DNA of 64,000 nt from Tetragonia tetragonoides (taxonomy: Eukaryota; Streptophyta; Magnoliopsida; Caryophyllales; Aizoaceae): positions 36,614,501-36,678,500 of the forward strand of contig CM076144.1 in NCBI GenBank assembly GCA_038025085.1, in the 5' to 3' direction. Numbering within the stretch: position 1 is the stretch's first letter; the number at the start of each line of letters is the position of its first letter. Shown here one piece after another: positions 1 through 11,820 of the stretch. The notes beneath the pieces were generated by a model that saw only the letters and a list, made by a program, of their open reading frames with translations, ran no database searches and was not told the DNA's origin. Made by a program: the position numbers and the translations under genes.

Positions 1-970
1 GAAGGACGCGAATGGGAATTTGTCACTTGTTACGTTGAGTGGTTCCATTGGTTATGGCTCAACGTATTGGAAATCTTGTATCCATACTGAGTAATTGGGC
101 GAGTGGTTCTCTGGAACAGTTATTCCTGTAGACTTAAGGGTCGAAGGAGGGTATGCATACTAAGGAACATTTGAAGTACTTCGAGAGTCATCTATACTCC
201 GGGATGGTTGATCCCTCTTTTGCCGATGTGCACAGGACTAAGATCCTATTGAGTCGACTGCGGTTGCTTTGACAATTCATGCGATTCTCTTCTCTCTAAT
301 GAACTTGGCTAATGGATAATAATAAATATGAGATTTATTATTTGGTGCTTATACGTGTTTTTAAATTAAAGCATGTTGTCTTTTATTTTCTTAAGCATGA
401 TGGTTATTTTTAATTAAGCATGTGGGCTTAACTTGGAGATTTAAATGGATTGTGTTCTTATAAATTACTCAGCGTAGCTGATTGGTTATTTTTCTTTTTA
501 CTTGTGTTTGTTGTCCATTTCTCTTCAATGGTGGGCCTATGATGAACCTATATGGAATTCGTCTATATGAGGTAGTAGATTGACAGGAACTTATAGCTCG
601 TGGTTGAGCTAGAGGAAGGCTAAAGAAGATTGTAAATCTTCTAAGAATGATTTATCTTTATTGTTTAGACTGAATTTATTTAATATTGGGATTTATATTA
701 TTGTAATGAGATTAATTCTCTTGCATGAGAATTAATAGTTTATTATTGCTTATTTCATTTAGATTATTTGTTTTAAGTTTAGTTGGAAAAGATAGTTATT
801 ATTTAATTATCTAGTATGTATATTTGGGATATAAACATTTGGTTTCTTTCTAACCTTGTATTTAATTTGAATATTAAATACTGCGGTAGCGTTTCGAATT
901 TCTAGGGTTTTTCCGCTGCAACTCATGATTTTAAATGATTTTAAATTAGACAAAAATTCTGGGTGTTACA
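1..970. mobile_element. LTR fragment (Ty3/gypsy-like), left-truncated by window
   Basis: An AT-rich, gene-free block ends in GGGTGTTACA at 961-970. This is the terminus typical of plant chromovirus LTRs, which begin TGTxACACCC and end GGGTGTTACA. The sequence right after it (971-1001) is the end of an unrelated MITE, so the junction is sharp. No primer site follows, so this is a 3' LTR or a solo LTR. Its start lies outside the window, so length and target duplication cannot be checked. The two LTR termini of this family are inverted repeats of each other, so orientation is undetermined. Confidence 0.55.
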
Positions 971-1001
971 GTCCCGTACCATTCCGTTGAAGAGAACAGG
1001 G
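971..1001. mobile_element. Relic of Tourist-like MITE terminus
   Basis: The sequence ends GAAGAGAACAGGGCC followed by TAA. It matches the right end of the MITE at 15236-15564 (GAAGAGAATAGGGCC, then TAA). The LTR at 1-970 abuts it, so the LTR appears to have inserted into this MITE. Confidence 0.45.
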
Positions 1002-1073
1002 CCTAAGATGTGCGAGAATGATAAACCCATCCTCGCTGGGTTGCCAACGCACATCATTATTATATCAATCTCT

Positions 1074-1431
1074 CAGTGGCGGATTTAGCAAATTTTAATA
1101 TCAGTGTTCATATACCTTATAGTTGTCATCGTCTCTTAATTACGGTGTCCTCCTCATATTGTTGAAGTGGGTTTGTGTCCCACATGGAAAGATTAAAGGG
1201 TCTTGAGCATACATATAAGGAAGTGGGTTACTCCACCCATTGCCAATTGGTTTTGGGTTGGAATCTCACTTGTCTTGTATGTGTGCTCACTTGTTAAGGC
1301 CCAACTATAGAAATTTATCACATATATATATTTTATGAGAATTTCGACCTAGATTTTGACAAAATATAAGGAAATTTTTTTATCTACCGGTGTCCACGGA
1401 CACCGGTATCGATTCATTAGATCCGCCCCTG
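1074..1431. mobile_element. hAT-like MITE, 358 bp
   Basis: The ends are inverted: CAGTGGCGGATTTA at 1074 and, on the other strand, CAGGGGCGGATCTA ending at 1431. CAGGGGCGGA termini are common in plant hAT-type elements. The right part holds a GTGTCCACGGACAC palindrome near 1391. No 8-bp target duplication is visible, so the exact ends are provisional. No coding capacity is seen. Confidence 0.5.
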
Positions 1432-3987
1432 CTAATATATTTCTCTCCTCTATTTTCACAATCTCTCTCCTCTATTTTTACAATCTCTTTCCTCTATTTT
1501 AAAAAGTAGCAATTAAAGTAGTTAGAAGAGAGATAGACACAATATTTAAGTGAGTTTGTCACCCATTGAGTCATTAAAACATTTTTCTTATATCAGGAAA
1601 CAAATTGTAATCATAGAAACGAATGAGATCTGACCTGTAAATGCGTGAAGGCTGGCTGAGTAATGAAGTGCTTCCCCCCTTAAAATAAGCTTTTGACTCT
1701 CACTATGTGGATTGTGGACACAAGTCAACCCTACACACTATCACACTACTACTTGTCTAAATTAATCTAACTACCAAACTACGCCTTTTTTTTGTTAGGG
1801 AATCTAATTACACAAATTAGTACTACTACCGAGTACTGAGCGGCGGTGGGCATAAACACTACTATTGGTCTAAACTAATGTTTTGATCTGTGCGGTGCAT
1901 GGTTTTAACTAAATGAATTGGATCAAACAACAATTATATTGAACATTTACTCTATATGTGATGCGTAATTTCAGCTAAAAACAATAAACAAATTAAATAC
2001 CCCTATTCATTTTTTTCAAGTAGTTTTTTTTTTTTTTGCCAAACTACTTCAAAATGCATGCATGGGATGAAGTGAAATTGATATACTTTGTCAATTTGAT
2101 AGTGTTAATTTCATTATATGATTTTAAATGCACAAACAAAAAAAAAATAAAATGCAATGATAATAAAATTATACTATAGAAGATGAAAGGAAGACAAAGA
2201 ACTCATAAATAATGTTACATGGATATTTTTTCTTGTTTTCAGGAAATAGAGATAATCACTTAAATTAATTTAAGAGGTCAACAGCCTGGTTCCAGTTAAA
2301 CTTTAACTTTTATAGCTCTACTGCCAAATCCAATTACAATTTGAGATTGGTTAAGAAAAGTCATTACTCATAATGAGCTTTTATTCATGGACTTGGAAGA
2401 GGAAGGAACGAACCAATATTGCTGCAGTTTACCTTTCTATTATAAATTGTAAAACTTTGCTGCTTTTGTATTTGAAATGAGATAAGTTTATGCATTATAT
2501 CAAGCTGTTATTCAAAGCTAGCTAGCATGCTAGTGTGTGGTTTCATACAGAAATAAAGCCTTGACTTCCATGCTGTGGTTTCACACAGGCAATAAAAAAT
2601 CATTTGTCAATCCAATCTGCTTGCTCAAGAAAAGGATACCTTTATTATTATTATTATTTTTTTTGATAAGAAAAGGATACCATTACATGTATATGATTAA
2701 AAAAAAAATAAAATAAAAACTTGGGTAAGAAAAACCAAATCATGATCCTTTTGATACTTTCTTCCAAAATAGTGGCTCTTCCCATTAGATACGTGATATG
2801 CATCCCTATTCCCTTTATGGAACCTGCATTTTACGATGAAATTTCAATAATAAGTCAAGGATAGAGAGGATAATAAATCACTACATGATACATTTAAGTG
2901 TTTAACAGTGGAGAATGATGACTACTATTGTGACACCACTTATTCTCAGTCACATGTGCTAGCCCTTTTTTTTTTTAAAATTTTTTTTATAGCACTTGAC
3001 AGTTGACACAGACCTAAATGCATTAGTTATAGGATATAGCATCCCGTTCCCTCCATCAATAGGAAAGCAGTCAGGAACCAACATCAACCTCATGGATAGC
3101 ATTTAGCATAACATGGAGTTGGTCTCAACATTAGCAGTAGAAGACAAAATAAGGATAATGGTTAACAGGAAATTCTATCCATTCCATTGGAGAGTAGACA
3201 TGATACTTAGGGTACTAACATGAAATTATTTTCATTCCATTCATAAATTAATCTTGACATACGGGATCCATCCCTTCTCCTCCAAAGCATTAATCGAATA
3301 TCATTCAATTTTCATTTATTTGTTCTTGTAGTGTTAACTCTATTTTGCAAAGCTCTTTCAGTAATAGAAGAGAAGAGTAAAAAATTTGAAAAACATTTTT
3401 CAGCAGACCAAAAACGTAAGATCTACGATTACCTTCTCATACCCCAGCATACCAGAATCATCCCTTGTCAATTTGGCAAGTTTTAAAACAGTGTTACTAG
3501 TGCCAAAAATTGTTGGGTACAATATTCAATTTCATCAATGAGTCATAGCTATAACATATCCACTCCATAGGCCAACTACAATTATCTTCAAATGAAATTC
3601 TGCAAATAAAAACAACTAATCAATAATAAGCAATAATCAATGCAGAAATTGAACTCAAGTAATTGAATAACTAAGAAAAGAAATTCAGCAAATAAGATGT
3701 CTACTCACAACCATAAACAAATACTCTCAAATATTGATCACCATTTAGAACCTAAAAAATACTGATCACATTTTGACTAGTTATAACATCACCCAAATTG
3801 AATAAGATTCATTGGAAAAGAAAACGAAAAAAGAATTACATGGCTGGAAATTAGTAATGAATTGCATCATTTCGTTGTTGATTAATTTGTTAAAATGAAA
3901 TTAAAAGCAATTGAAACTGAAAATCGAATTGAATGAATTACCTGAAGCCTCGTGAAAAATTCCTCTTTTGGATTGGGTTGGATTGGA
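1432..3987. other. AT-rich intergenic DNA, no gene seen
   Basis: About 2.5 kb with poly-A, poly-T and short TTA runs (for example near 2019-2037, 2640-2660 and 2968-2990). No ORF shows recognisable similarity, and I see no RNA gene or clear transposon ends. Confidence 0.5.
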
Positions 3988-5061
3988 GTTAGCACCACAT
4001 TTGAGGACTAAACTTTAGAGTAGTTTGGCCTTTTAGGACTCAACTTTTTTTCTTTAGCATTTGAGGACTCCGTTAACCATTCCGTTTAGAGTTCAATATA
4101 TGAGGTTTGTTTTGCTGACGTGGCAGGGGCAAAACTTTTCTCTTCCCCATTGCTGCGTTTCTTCTCTTCTCAAAAAAAACCCACTTCTCCTATTCCTCCT
4201 CCCCTGTGTTGTGACTCAAACTCAGAATTTTCCTGATCCATCTCAAGTCCTCTCACTCTCAGTCTCAATTTATTTTCTCTCCAGCCACATACTCATTATT
4301 GGCTTTTCAAAGTTCTTTTCTAATCACCATTTTCAATTTATTTATTATTATTATTTTTTTTTGCAACTCTTAATAGGAAAATGACTGATTTGATTTGCTG
4401 TTGGTTCTTTCAATCAAATTTTGATATTTCAGTGAGTCGATTTGAAATTGTTATTAAATTATTTTGACTTTTGACTATGGGGTTGAAGGAAATTATTTTC
4501 GATTGAAAGCTATGGAGGTTAATTGTGGATTGAATGCTGAAATTTAATTGAAAATCTTAATTGTTGATAGGAGTAGTGATGATAATTGTGTTGTTTGTGG
4601 GGAAGACTGGTAGTCGGACTAGTCGCACATAGAGAAGAAGAGAAGTTCAGATTACTTCTCTTTGTTGAATTGGTCGTAATTGTGAGCTTGGTATTCGTCT
4701 AGTTTATGAATAAATTGAGGAACTGATTTGGCTGCCTTTGCCTGCTACATTTTGGTTTTGGTAATTTGATTTTTTGGTTGGTAATGAATTTTCTTTGGGT
4801 ATAGTGTTAATGGAGGTTATGGGCATTGCAGGAGAGAGAAATAGAGATAAGTGGAGGGTGAAGAAAGAGGGAACAGAGTACTAAAGGAGAGTGAAATGAC
4901 ATGATTCCTTCATTTTATCCTTATTTTATCGTGCTTTATAATGTCCAAGTCTTTCTCTCTTACGGTTCTTTTAACAGAGTCCTCAAATGCCAAAGAGAAA
5001 AAGTTGAGTCCTAAAAGGCCAAACTACTCTAAAGTTCAATCCTCAAATGTGGTGTTATCTC
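3988..5061. mobile_element. Mutator-like non-autonomous element with about 90-bp TIRs
   Basis: The left end (about 3993-4083) and right end (about 4963-5054) are inverted copies. Each contains CACCACATTTGAGGA at the outer edge, then a shared stretch including TAGAGTAGTTTGGCC and TTTTAGGACTCAAC. A perfect 12-bp direct repeat, GGTTGGATTGGA, flanks the element at 3976-3987 and 5062-5073. Long TIRs with a 9-12 bp target duplication are typical of Mutator-like elements. The interior (about 870 bp) has no transposase; short open frames in it look spurious. Confidence 0.7.
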
Positions 5062-5817
5062 GGTTGGATTGGAAAGAGAAGTTGAGAATTTTGCTCCATC
5101 ATTTTCTAAAGAACCCCACTTGCTCCATTATTTAATTAAGTTGAAAGGAGCGGGAATGCTTTATGTTTTTTTTTTTTTTTTTTTTTTGAGAGAAAATGGT
5201 AATTTGTATACTTGTATCAAACGTGGGATATGGAGTAGTTTTTTTTTCTTTAAATTTATTCATGGCTTTGACCTTTGTAATTTAGAAGTTAGTTAGTTAT
5301 CTATTTTTATGGAACCACTCTATTATGTGGGATTTTAAATCTTTTTATTTTGTTAAACTCTTACTCACAAACTGTTTGTTTTTTCTTTTTATCACTTTTA
5401 AACGTTTGTTTGGTTTCCTTATTCTTTTTTTATTTTTTATTTTTTTTGTTTGTTAGTGATTTATTTTTATGGAACCAATATATTTTGTGGGACTCCAAAT
5501 ATTTTTTAAATTTTTTTAGTGACACATGGCCAAACTCATAAGTAAGTGACATGTGGCCAAATTCATAAAAAATTGACACATGACTAATCTATTTTCTCTC
5601 TCTGGCAGCTTCTTTAGTATTAATATATAGATATATAGATTCGTTTGATTTTTATTATTCAAGATACAGTATACTCTTGTTGTTATTTTCTGTAATAATT
5701 TACTGTTGTATTAGTTTTCCCTCCAAACAAAGAGTGTTAGTTTTTCCCTCCCTATAAACCCTCCAACGGAACCTCAAGGCTAAAGAATTTCCCTCCTAAC
5801 ATGATTCTACAAACATC
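5062..5817. other. T-rich intergenic DNA
   Basis: This stretch contains several T tracts, including a run of about 20 near 5165-5187. It also has imperfect repeats of a TTTTTATGGAACCA unit (near 5305 and 5466) and of GACACATGGCCAAA-like units (near 5520-5580). No gene is recognised. Confidence 0.4.
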
Positions 5818-5822
5818 TACTT

Positions 5823-8382
5823 TGTGATACCCCAATATTTTCTATAATTATAATATCGATTTATAATTCATTTATAAATAGTTTCGGAGATTTAAATCAT
5901 ATATTTATATAACGATTCGATTTATTCAAACAAAGCCATAATAATATTAATTATTATTATGAGAATTTCGTGATTTATAATTATCAAATTATTTAAGAGT
6001 TTTATTTAAATGGTTTTGACGATCGAGAGAATTCTTATTTCTTTTATTATTGACTCGGGAGAATTTATTCAATTAAATTTAATGGGAATATTTCTTTTAT
6101 TCCTAGCTTGACTTTCATTGACCAAAACCCTTGTGGGTGCATATATAAACAAAGTGATGGAGAATTTATTTAGTTTGCCTCCCTCTCATATTGCTCTCTC
6201 TCTCTCCATCCGGTTGCTCTCCCCCTCCCTCTCTCTCCTCTCTTTTGCTGTCACGGAAACCACCAGCCACCGGCACCGTCGCCATCGTTCATGGCATGGG
6301 TAAGCTTTTCTCTCCTCTTCTTTCTCTTGCTTTCTTTATCTTCTCTTCCTCTTGTTCTCTCACGCTCACCATCTCTCTTCTCTGCCCTAAGGTTTCTATC
6401 TCCTCCTACTGCCGGAAACAACCAGAGGTCGCCGCCTCTCCGGTCGCCGCCGCCCCGCCATTGGTGAGCCACCATCTTCTTTCTCTTCCTTTTCTCTTTC
6501 TTTGGTTCTCTTTTCTCTCTCTTTCGTGCGGGCTTCCGTGAGCCACCACGGTGGACCCACCACCACCACCGGCGCTGGTGGGTGGTGAGGGGGTCCACAG
6601 GCCACCGGGCCACCGTTGGTGGTGGTCGTGGTGGTGGTTCACGGGCTGAGCTGTTGGTTTTTAGTTTTCGCAATTTCGGATTTCGTGCAGGTTTTTCACG
6701 ATTTTCAACAGTTTTTAATTTCTTGTTTTAATTTTTCTGTACTCGTTTGGAACCCGAATTCGGATTTTCAAAAACCTAGATTGATTGAAATATAAATTTA
6801 ATACAAATATCAGTTTACAGTTTCAGCACTGTTTAAATTTTCGTATTGAATAATCTCAGTTTCGGTAATTGCTTATAATTAGGGCTTAACGTGCAAGTGT
6901 GATCATCTTCGTACGTGGAGCTTACGTACTAATTAGGGAGCATTTTTTAGGTAAGCGATTGTGCCTACCTCTTTCCAAAACCCATAAAAAGATTTTGACT
7001 TGTTATGTGCTAATTGCCTAATTGTTGTGAATTTAATGTGCGAAGCATGATTAAATTATATCGTCATTAATTAAGAGAATTAGAAATATATTATTCACTT
7101 TAAATATGAAATATATTGAGTATGATGAGTTTATGAAGTTTTGTTAATTAATTAGTTCATATGCTAATTATTGAGCATGTATGACGATGTTGAATTTCTA
7201 ATATTATTATGATATAATATACGTGCTATTTGGAATGGGTTGTTATTGAGTGCTAATGAGCACTTAATGTATTTTGTTGGATTATTTGTTGAAAGTGTAA
7301 TTTTTGGATATCATGTTTTACTACCGAAGTGCTGCCAAAATTTCATTAGACATATATGTAGCATGAATATTCTTAATATGCATTTATGTCATTATCGTCA
7401 TTATTATCATTCATTGTCATGAGTATAAAATGAAGTAGTAAGTCGTGGTCTCGTTGTACCACTATGTCGACCAATGCAATTATGTGAATTGAATCGTAAA
7501 TGAGAATAAGACTCCTAATGGATCCCTAGGAGTAGTCGAGCAATCGAGACTTATCTAATCGATATAGTCTAGGGATGCGGGATTCCCAAGTTACTTATTA
7601 TGGACACCTCGTAGTGTGTTCGGGACGGATCGTTCCCCATTGTTTAATTCTCTACGTATCGATTATTATGTTAGAGATAGTGTGAATATACACTAGAGTA
7701 AGTCCATGGCATGTCAATATCTATCTACGAACAGTATGGGTAATCGCTGTTCTATTCGCTCTCTTATTTCTCTAATCAAGATGGTTTGTCTGTTTTGTGT
7801 TCGAATGATCACTAAAGCAAGAATTGCATGTAATTGGATATTGAGTATGGGTGTGCTTGATTGTGTGACTACTTGTGCATGCAAATGAATTTCAATGATT
7901 CTTCTAAAACCCATGTAAGGTTTGCGAAAGTGTTTTTATTGGGTATGGACGACGTTTATTCAGTTTATTTGATTTTTGTTTTCTTTTGTTTCTTCTCTTT
8001 TCTTCTGTACCTTGTTTCCGTCACGGAAACAAAAGTGCAGGTGTTGCTGAGTGAGGACGTAGCTTGGAGTTTAAATGTGGGCTTGTTCTCTAGACTTATT
8101 ATTTATTTTGGATTATGGGATTGTTGGTTTGTACCCTTGAAGGCAAAGTTGTAATAATACTTTAGTGGACTTAAGTTCACTTGATAGACAACTCTTATAT
8201 TAATATTTAGTTTGTTTAGATGCTTTCTTTGATACCTAGTTTTCCTTTCTGCTTAGCATTTATTCCTTAGTGATAAATGTTGCAGTAACTACTCTCGGGT
8301 TTGGGACGGTTCAGTGGTGTTGAGTCGTGCACAGCGGTGTCGATAGCTCCCAGGAAATCGTTGCGAATTCGGGGGTGTTATA
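5823..8382 (+). repeat. 5' LTR of the Tekay-like element, 2560 bp
   Basis: It runs from TGTGATACCCC to GGGGGTGTTATA and is followed two bases later by the primer-binding site. Its last 230 bp (from about 8150) are matched by the 3' LTR remnant at 13918-14169, with scattered substitutions and a short duplication. A TATATAAA box at 6142-6149 is followed by a pyrimidine-rich stretch (6180-6530) like a transcribed leader. Open frames in this CT/GC-rich part, on both strands, look compositional rather than coding. Confidence 0.85.
6142..6149 (+). promoter_or_regulatory. Candidate TATA box of the LTR promoter
   Basis: TATATAAA lies 320 bp inside the LTR, just upstream of a CT-rich leader-like tract. 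Its position suits a U3 promoter. This is inferred from motif and position only. Confidence 0.45.
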
Positions 8383-8384
8383 AA

Positions 8385-8396
8385 TGGTATCAGAGC
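8385..8396 (+). other. Primer-binding site (initiator methionine tRNA)
   Basis: TGGTATCAGAGC is the classic complement of the 3' end of plant initiator Met-tRNA. It starts two bases after the LTR terminus and primes minus-strand synthesis in most plant Ty1/copia and chromovirus elements. It fixes both the LTR end and the plus orientation. Confidence 0.9.
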
Positions 8397-8573
8397 CCTA
8401 GGTTTAAAAGGTTGCATAGGTTTAATAAATGAATTAATAAAGATTAGTTTCATTTTGGGGAAAATAAAATGTAATTAAAGCAGTTGAGCGTAGTAGTCCT
8501 AGAAGTTAGGAATTACTTGAAATCACCTTAATTGTGATTTAAATGTTCTTATTATTTGATTGCCCTTTTGTAG

Positions 8574-9563
8574 ATGGCAATTACTCGTTTAACTGCGATG
8601 AAGTCGACAAGAGGTAGAAAACCGCGAGCGATGATCGTTGCACCTGAACATGAAGTGGAATACGTGCACATATCCGATAGCGAACCAACGCGCGACGAGG
8701 CCGCACACAAGCCTGTGGCGCACGGAAATGGCGCGCACGAGCTTGAAGTGGAACAACCCGCGCATGATGATCACGATGATGACGTTACAATCGATCTTAA
8801 CCAGGACTTGGAAGCTAACGAGGATCCTGATTCTGAAGAGGAACCTACGGAGTCCGAACCTGAGGCTGATGATGCTCCTGCTGATGAGTCAAGCGTTGAG
8901 CCTAACTCTGTGGATCTAGAGATGCGATTTGAGTATGGAGCTGGAGTCCCTGATTCACCTAGCATGCCAGACTTAGAGGATATTGGTGATGCAAGCGACA
9001 ACAACTCTGTACCTCCTTCGCCTCCTGCTGATGTGTCTCCTCCTGTGGAGCCTTTCTTTGCCACTGATGCCGAGCTAGATGACATCCGTGCCTACATCGA
9101 TCGTGCATACACTACGATCGAGCGTTACGAATATGAGAACCGTACGATAAAACACCAAGGTTTCTGGGTAGAACTCTTACTAGCTGGCTTACCCAACATG
9201 CATCCTTGGAGAGGTCTCAAGGAGAAGTATGACGATGTGGTGCTAAAGAGTGGCTACATCAATGACGAGAAGTATGGCAAAGGCAATCATTGGGCGCTGA
9301 GTTTTCAGGGTGTTGGCAATGAGTTATGCTTGTCTGAGTTCGAGTTGAAGGTTAACCAGGTCTTAGTGCTTGCTCCAAAGGATAAATGCGAGAGTTGCTG
9401 GTCAAAGAAGCGCAAGCTTGTGGACAACTTTAGAAGGCGCTTCATGCCTCAAAAGTTCAGAGGTGACGAGCATCGTTACACGCCATGTAGAGAAGTGAAG
9501 CCAAGGAGGAAAGATGATGATGACACACCTCCTGGATCGAAGCAAAACCCTATCGCTGTTTAG
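8574..9563 (+). CDS. Accessory ORF of the Tekay-like element, 329 aa, unknown function
   Basis: This intact ORF lies between the primer site and gag. I recognise no family. Residues 1-20 are basic. Residues about 45-170 are strongly acidic and Pro/Ser-rich, with runs such as DDHDDDV and EEEPTESEPE, so probably disordered. Residues about 175-290 look folded, with aromatic and hydrophobic spacing (FWVELLLAGLPNMHPW). There is one CxxC pair (CESC) followed by a basic KKRK stretch. The tail after residue 300 is charged. The first ATG directly follows an untranslated stretch of about 180 bp after the primer site. The frame is open although gag nearby has a stop and pol is gone. It could be an element-specific accessory protein or a captured host fragment. 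Confidence 0.6.
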   Translation: MAITRLTAMKSTRGRKPRAMIVAPEHEVEYVHISDSEPTRDEAAHKPVAHGNGAHELEVEQPAHDDHDDDVTIDLNQDLEANEDPDSEEEPTESEPEADDAPADESSVEPNSVDLEMRFEYGAGVPDSPSMPDLEDIGDASDNNSVPPSPPADVSPPVEPFFATDAELDDIRAYIDRAYTTIERYEYENRTIKHQGFWVELLLAGLPNMHPWRGLKEKYDDVVLKSGYINDEKYGKGNHWALSFQGVGNELCLSEFELKVNQVLVLAPKDKCESCWSKKRKLVDNFRRRFMPQKFRGDEHRYTPCREVKPRRKDDDDTPPGSKQNPIAV

Positions 9564-10248
9564 CTATTTTATTGACTCGAGTTAGTCGTTTTGTTTTAGA
9601 AACATTATTTCATTTTTGTAATGACCCTGCGTGGTCAAGATTAGTGTGGTGTGTAGTTGCCTAAGCAACAAATATTTATGACTCTTATTTATTTTGCAAT
9701 CTATCTTATTGCAAAATTATTTCATTTGATTATATGAATGTCGTGGTGATTTGTTTACATCATTGTAGTATCACATATTTGCATGATTGACTAAAAGCAT
9801 GAATGCTATCTCATATCGTCGTGACATGATGGGAAATCCATGTCGAAATTATGGCAAAATTTTCGTTGAGCATTATCAACTTTTTTGTAAGCCAAGAGCT
9901 AAAGCATATCAATATGATTAAGTGTGATTGTCTATTGCCCTACTAAAATAGTATGAAACCTCATTATGTGTATTATATGAACATCTTTGTCTATTCATGT
10001 GAGACCTATGTGTCTAAGGTGTATTATATGCCTATCGAATTATTGTGCATGAGAGCTGAGAACAATAAAGCAAGTATGTTGCTTAGACCTACAGTATTGT
10101 AAGGTCGATCCTCGAAACTTATATGCTAAATGTGAAGAGAAAGGTTTCAATTACAACCTATTTCTATCAATTAGACCTTAATGGGTCGAGATGTGCAAAT
10201 TGTGTGAATGGTGTTCATACAATTACTTTTATATTCTCAGATCGCGAA
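9564..10248 (+). other. Spacer between accessory ORF and gag
   Basis: About 685 bp of AT-rich DNA inside the retrotransposon without an open frame of note. It ends in a pyrimidine-rich TTTTATATTCTCAG just before the gag start, which resembles a 3' splice site. Confidence 0.45.
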
Positions 10249-10791
10249 ATGACAACCAACGCCGATAGAATTGCATGACTCGAAGATGGTTTGACCGACG
10301 TGGTCGAGATCATGGCGCGACAATTGGAACGCCTAGAAGAGATGGAAACCGCACAAGCCTCTGAAACGCGCAGTTTCCGAGACTTTGACACTCTTAAACC
10401 TCCTACGTTCGAAGGTGGTGTTGATCCGACAAAACTGGAGAATTGGATTATTGAGTTCAAAAAGTTGTTCACGGCTACAAGTCGGCCTAACAACATGAAG
10501 ATTAGCTCTGCGACGTTTTACTTGAAGGGCGAGGCCAACAAATGGAGGAATGATGTACGAGCTGACTTACTTGCAGTGCCAAACTATAACTGGGATCGTT
10601 TTAAGGAATCCATTCGTGCTAGATTTTATCCTAGTTCTCTACGACGCCTTAAACAGCGTGAATTTGAAGGGTTGAGACAAGACAAGCTGTCTGTGGCTGA
10701 GTATGCTGCCAAGTTCAATGAGCTTGCTATTTTTGCTCCTAATCTGCTGACAACTGAAGCTGAACGAATCGAAAGGTTTGAGGATGGATGA
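10249..10791 (+). pseudogene. gag: gag N-terminal part (Retrotrans_gag), interrupted
   Basis: The start ATG at 10249 opens MTTNADRIA. An in-frame TGA follows (10276-10278), where CGA is the likely ancestral codon, and the frame continues for 170 codons. The conserved capsid core is visible: LKPPTFEGG, then LENWIIEFKKLF, LKGEANKWRNDV, and FKESIRARFYPSSLR...LSVAEYAAKFNELA. This is the Retrotrans_gag pattern of Ty3/gypsy chromoviruses. The frame ends where the nested element begins at 10789; the stop is created by that junction. The nucleocapsid zinc knuckle and all of pol are absent. Confidence 0.85.
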
Positions 10792-11727
10792 TAGGCCCGC
10801 AAGTGCACGGGTATATCGTCGTAATAAAATATCGTATCCACAGGGAGCTTTTGATTCCAAGTACTAAGATTTCTTAAATTTAACAAGCTAAGCTATTAAA
10901 AGCGGATTTTTGGTGAATCTAGCAAAGAACTAAATCGCTAACAATGATGAGAAAATAGCAAGATTAAAGAACCTAGGGTTGATTTCACTCAATTAAACTA
11001 CTTGATGCGGATAAATAAACTTCAACTAGCATATCATGTCGAATGTTGCAAGGACGGACAAAGAACTTAAAACCTTCTCTCGAAGAATCAAAGGCGAAAC
11101 TCAATATAAAAGTCGACTACCTATTCTCATGGAGTCAAGCAAATATCAAGAACACGAAGAACATAATTCTATCCAAACAGCCCCAAGTAATTCTAACCTA
11201 CTCTCGTGGTTAAGCAAACTTGATGAAAGATTGAGTTCGAGCGATCAAGACTTTTCTCTCGAATTTAAAATAATCACCAAGGATAAACAACAAGCAAACA
11301 ATCAATCATTGTGCAACACTCTAACGACATGCTAGTTTCCAATTATCTAATTAAAAATCAAGCAATTCAATCAAGCTACATCAACCCTAAATAAAGGGGA
11401 ATTAGCTACTCATGATATTCAAAAGCAACAAAGAAACTAAATTAAACATGATTATGCTAGAATTCAACAATAATATCAGAACAATCATAAACTGAATTGA
11501 AATTAATCTACAAGAAGTAGAGAGATGGGAAAGAGAAAGTAGGGATTAGAAATACCCAAAAGTGCTTCAATGGATAATAACCAAGAACATGAACAAAGCT
11601 TCAAATGATGATTTCAATCTTCAAATTACAAAATAAAGCTAGTGTTTGATTCTATTCTAGAAAGCATAAAAGTGTTTGAGAGAATATAGGGTGATAAGAG
11701 ATGGTTCAAAGAGATGAGTTCTCTCTG

Positions 11728-11735
11728 TTTTTATA
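11728..11735 (-). promoter_or_regulatory. TATA box of the nested LTR promoter (left copy)
   Basis: On the minus strand this reads TATAAAAA within GGCTATAAAAACAGAG, about 490 bp from the LTR start. It is conserved in the other LTR at 13410-13417. A cluster of TGCATG motifs lies 90-210 bp upstream of it in transcription order. Confidence 0.6.
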
Positions 11736-11820
11736 GCCTCCAAAATGTCTCTAATCGGATCCAAGTGAAAAGCCAAAGGAATGGCAAAGGTCATGACTTG
11801 AAATCTCGATTTTCGGCAGG

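Noticed and set aside
5069..5541. Phe-rich short ORFs
   Set aside because: Translations of poly-T tracts.
6191..6673. Several overlapping frames on both strands rich in Ser/Leu or Arg/Lys
   Set aside because: They lie in the CT- and GGC-rich leader part of a retrotransposon LTR; open frames there follow from composition.
8589..9085. Minus-strand frames opposite the accessory ORF
   Set aside because: Shadows of the plus-strand ORF with no recognisable features.
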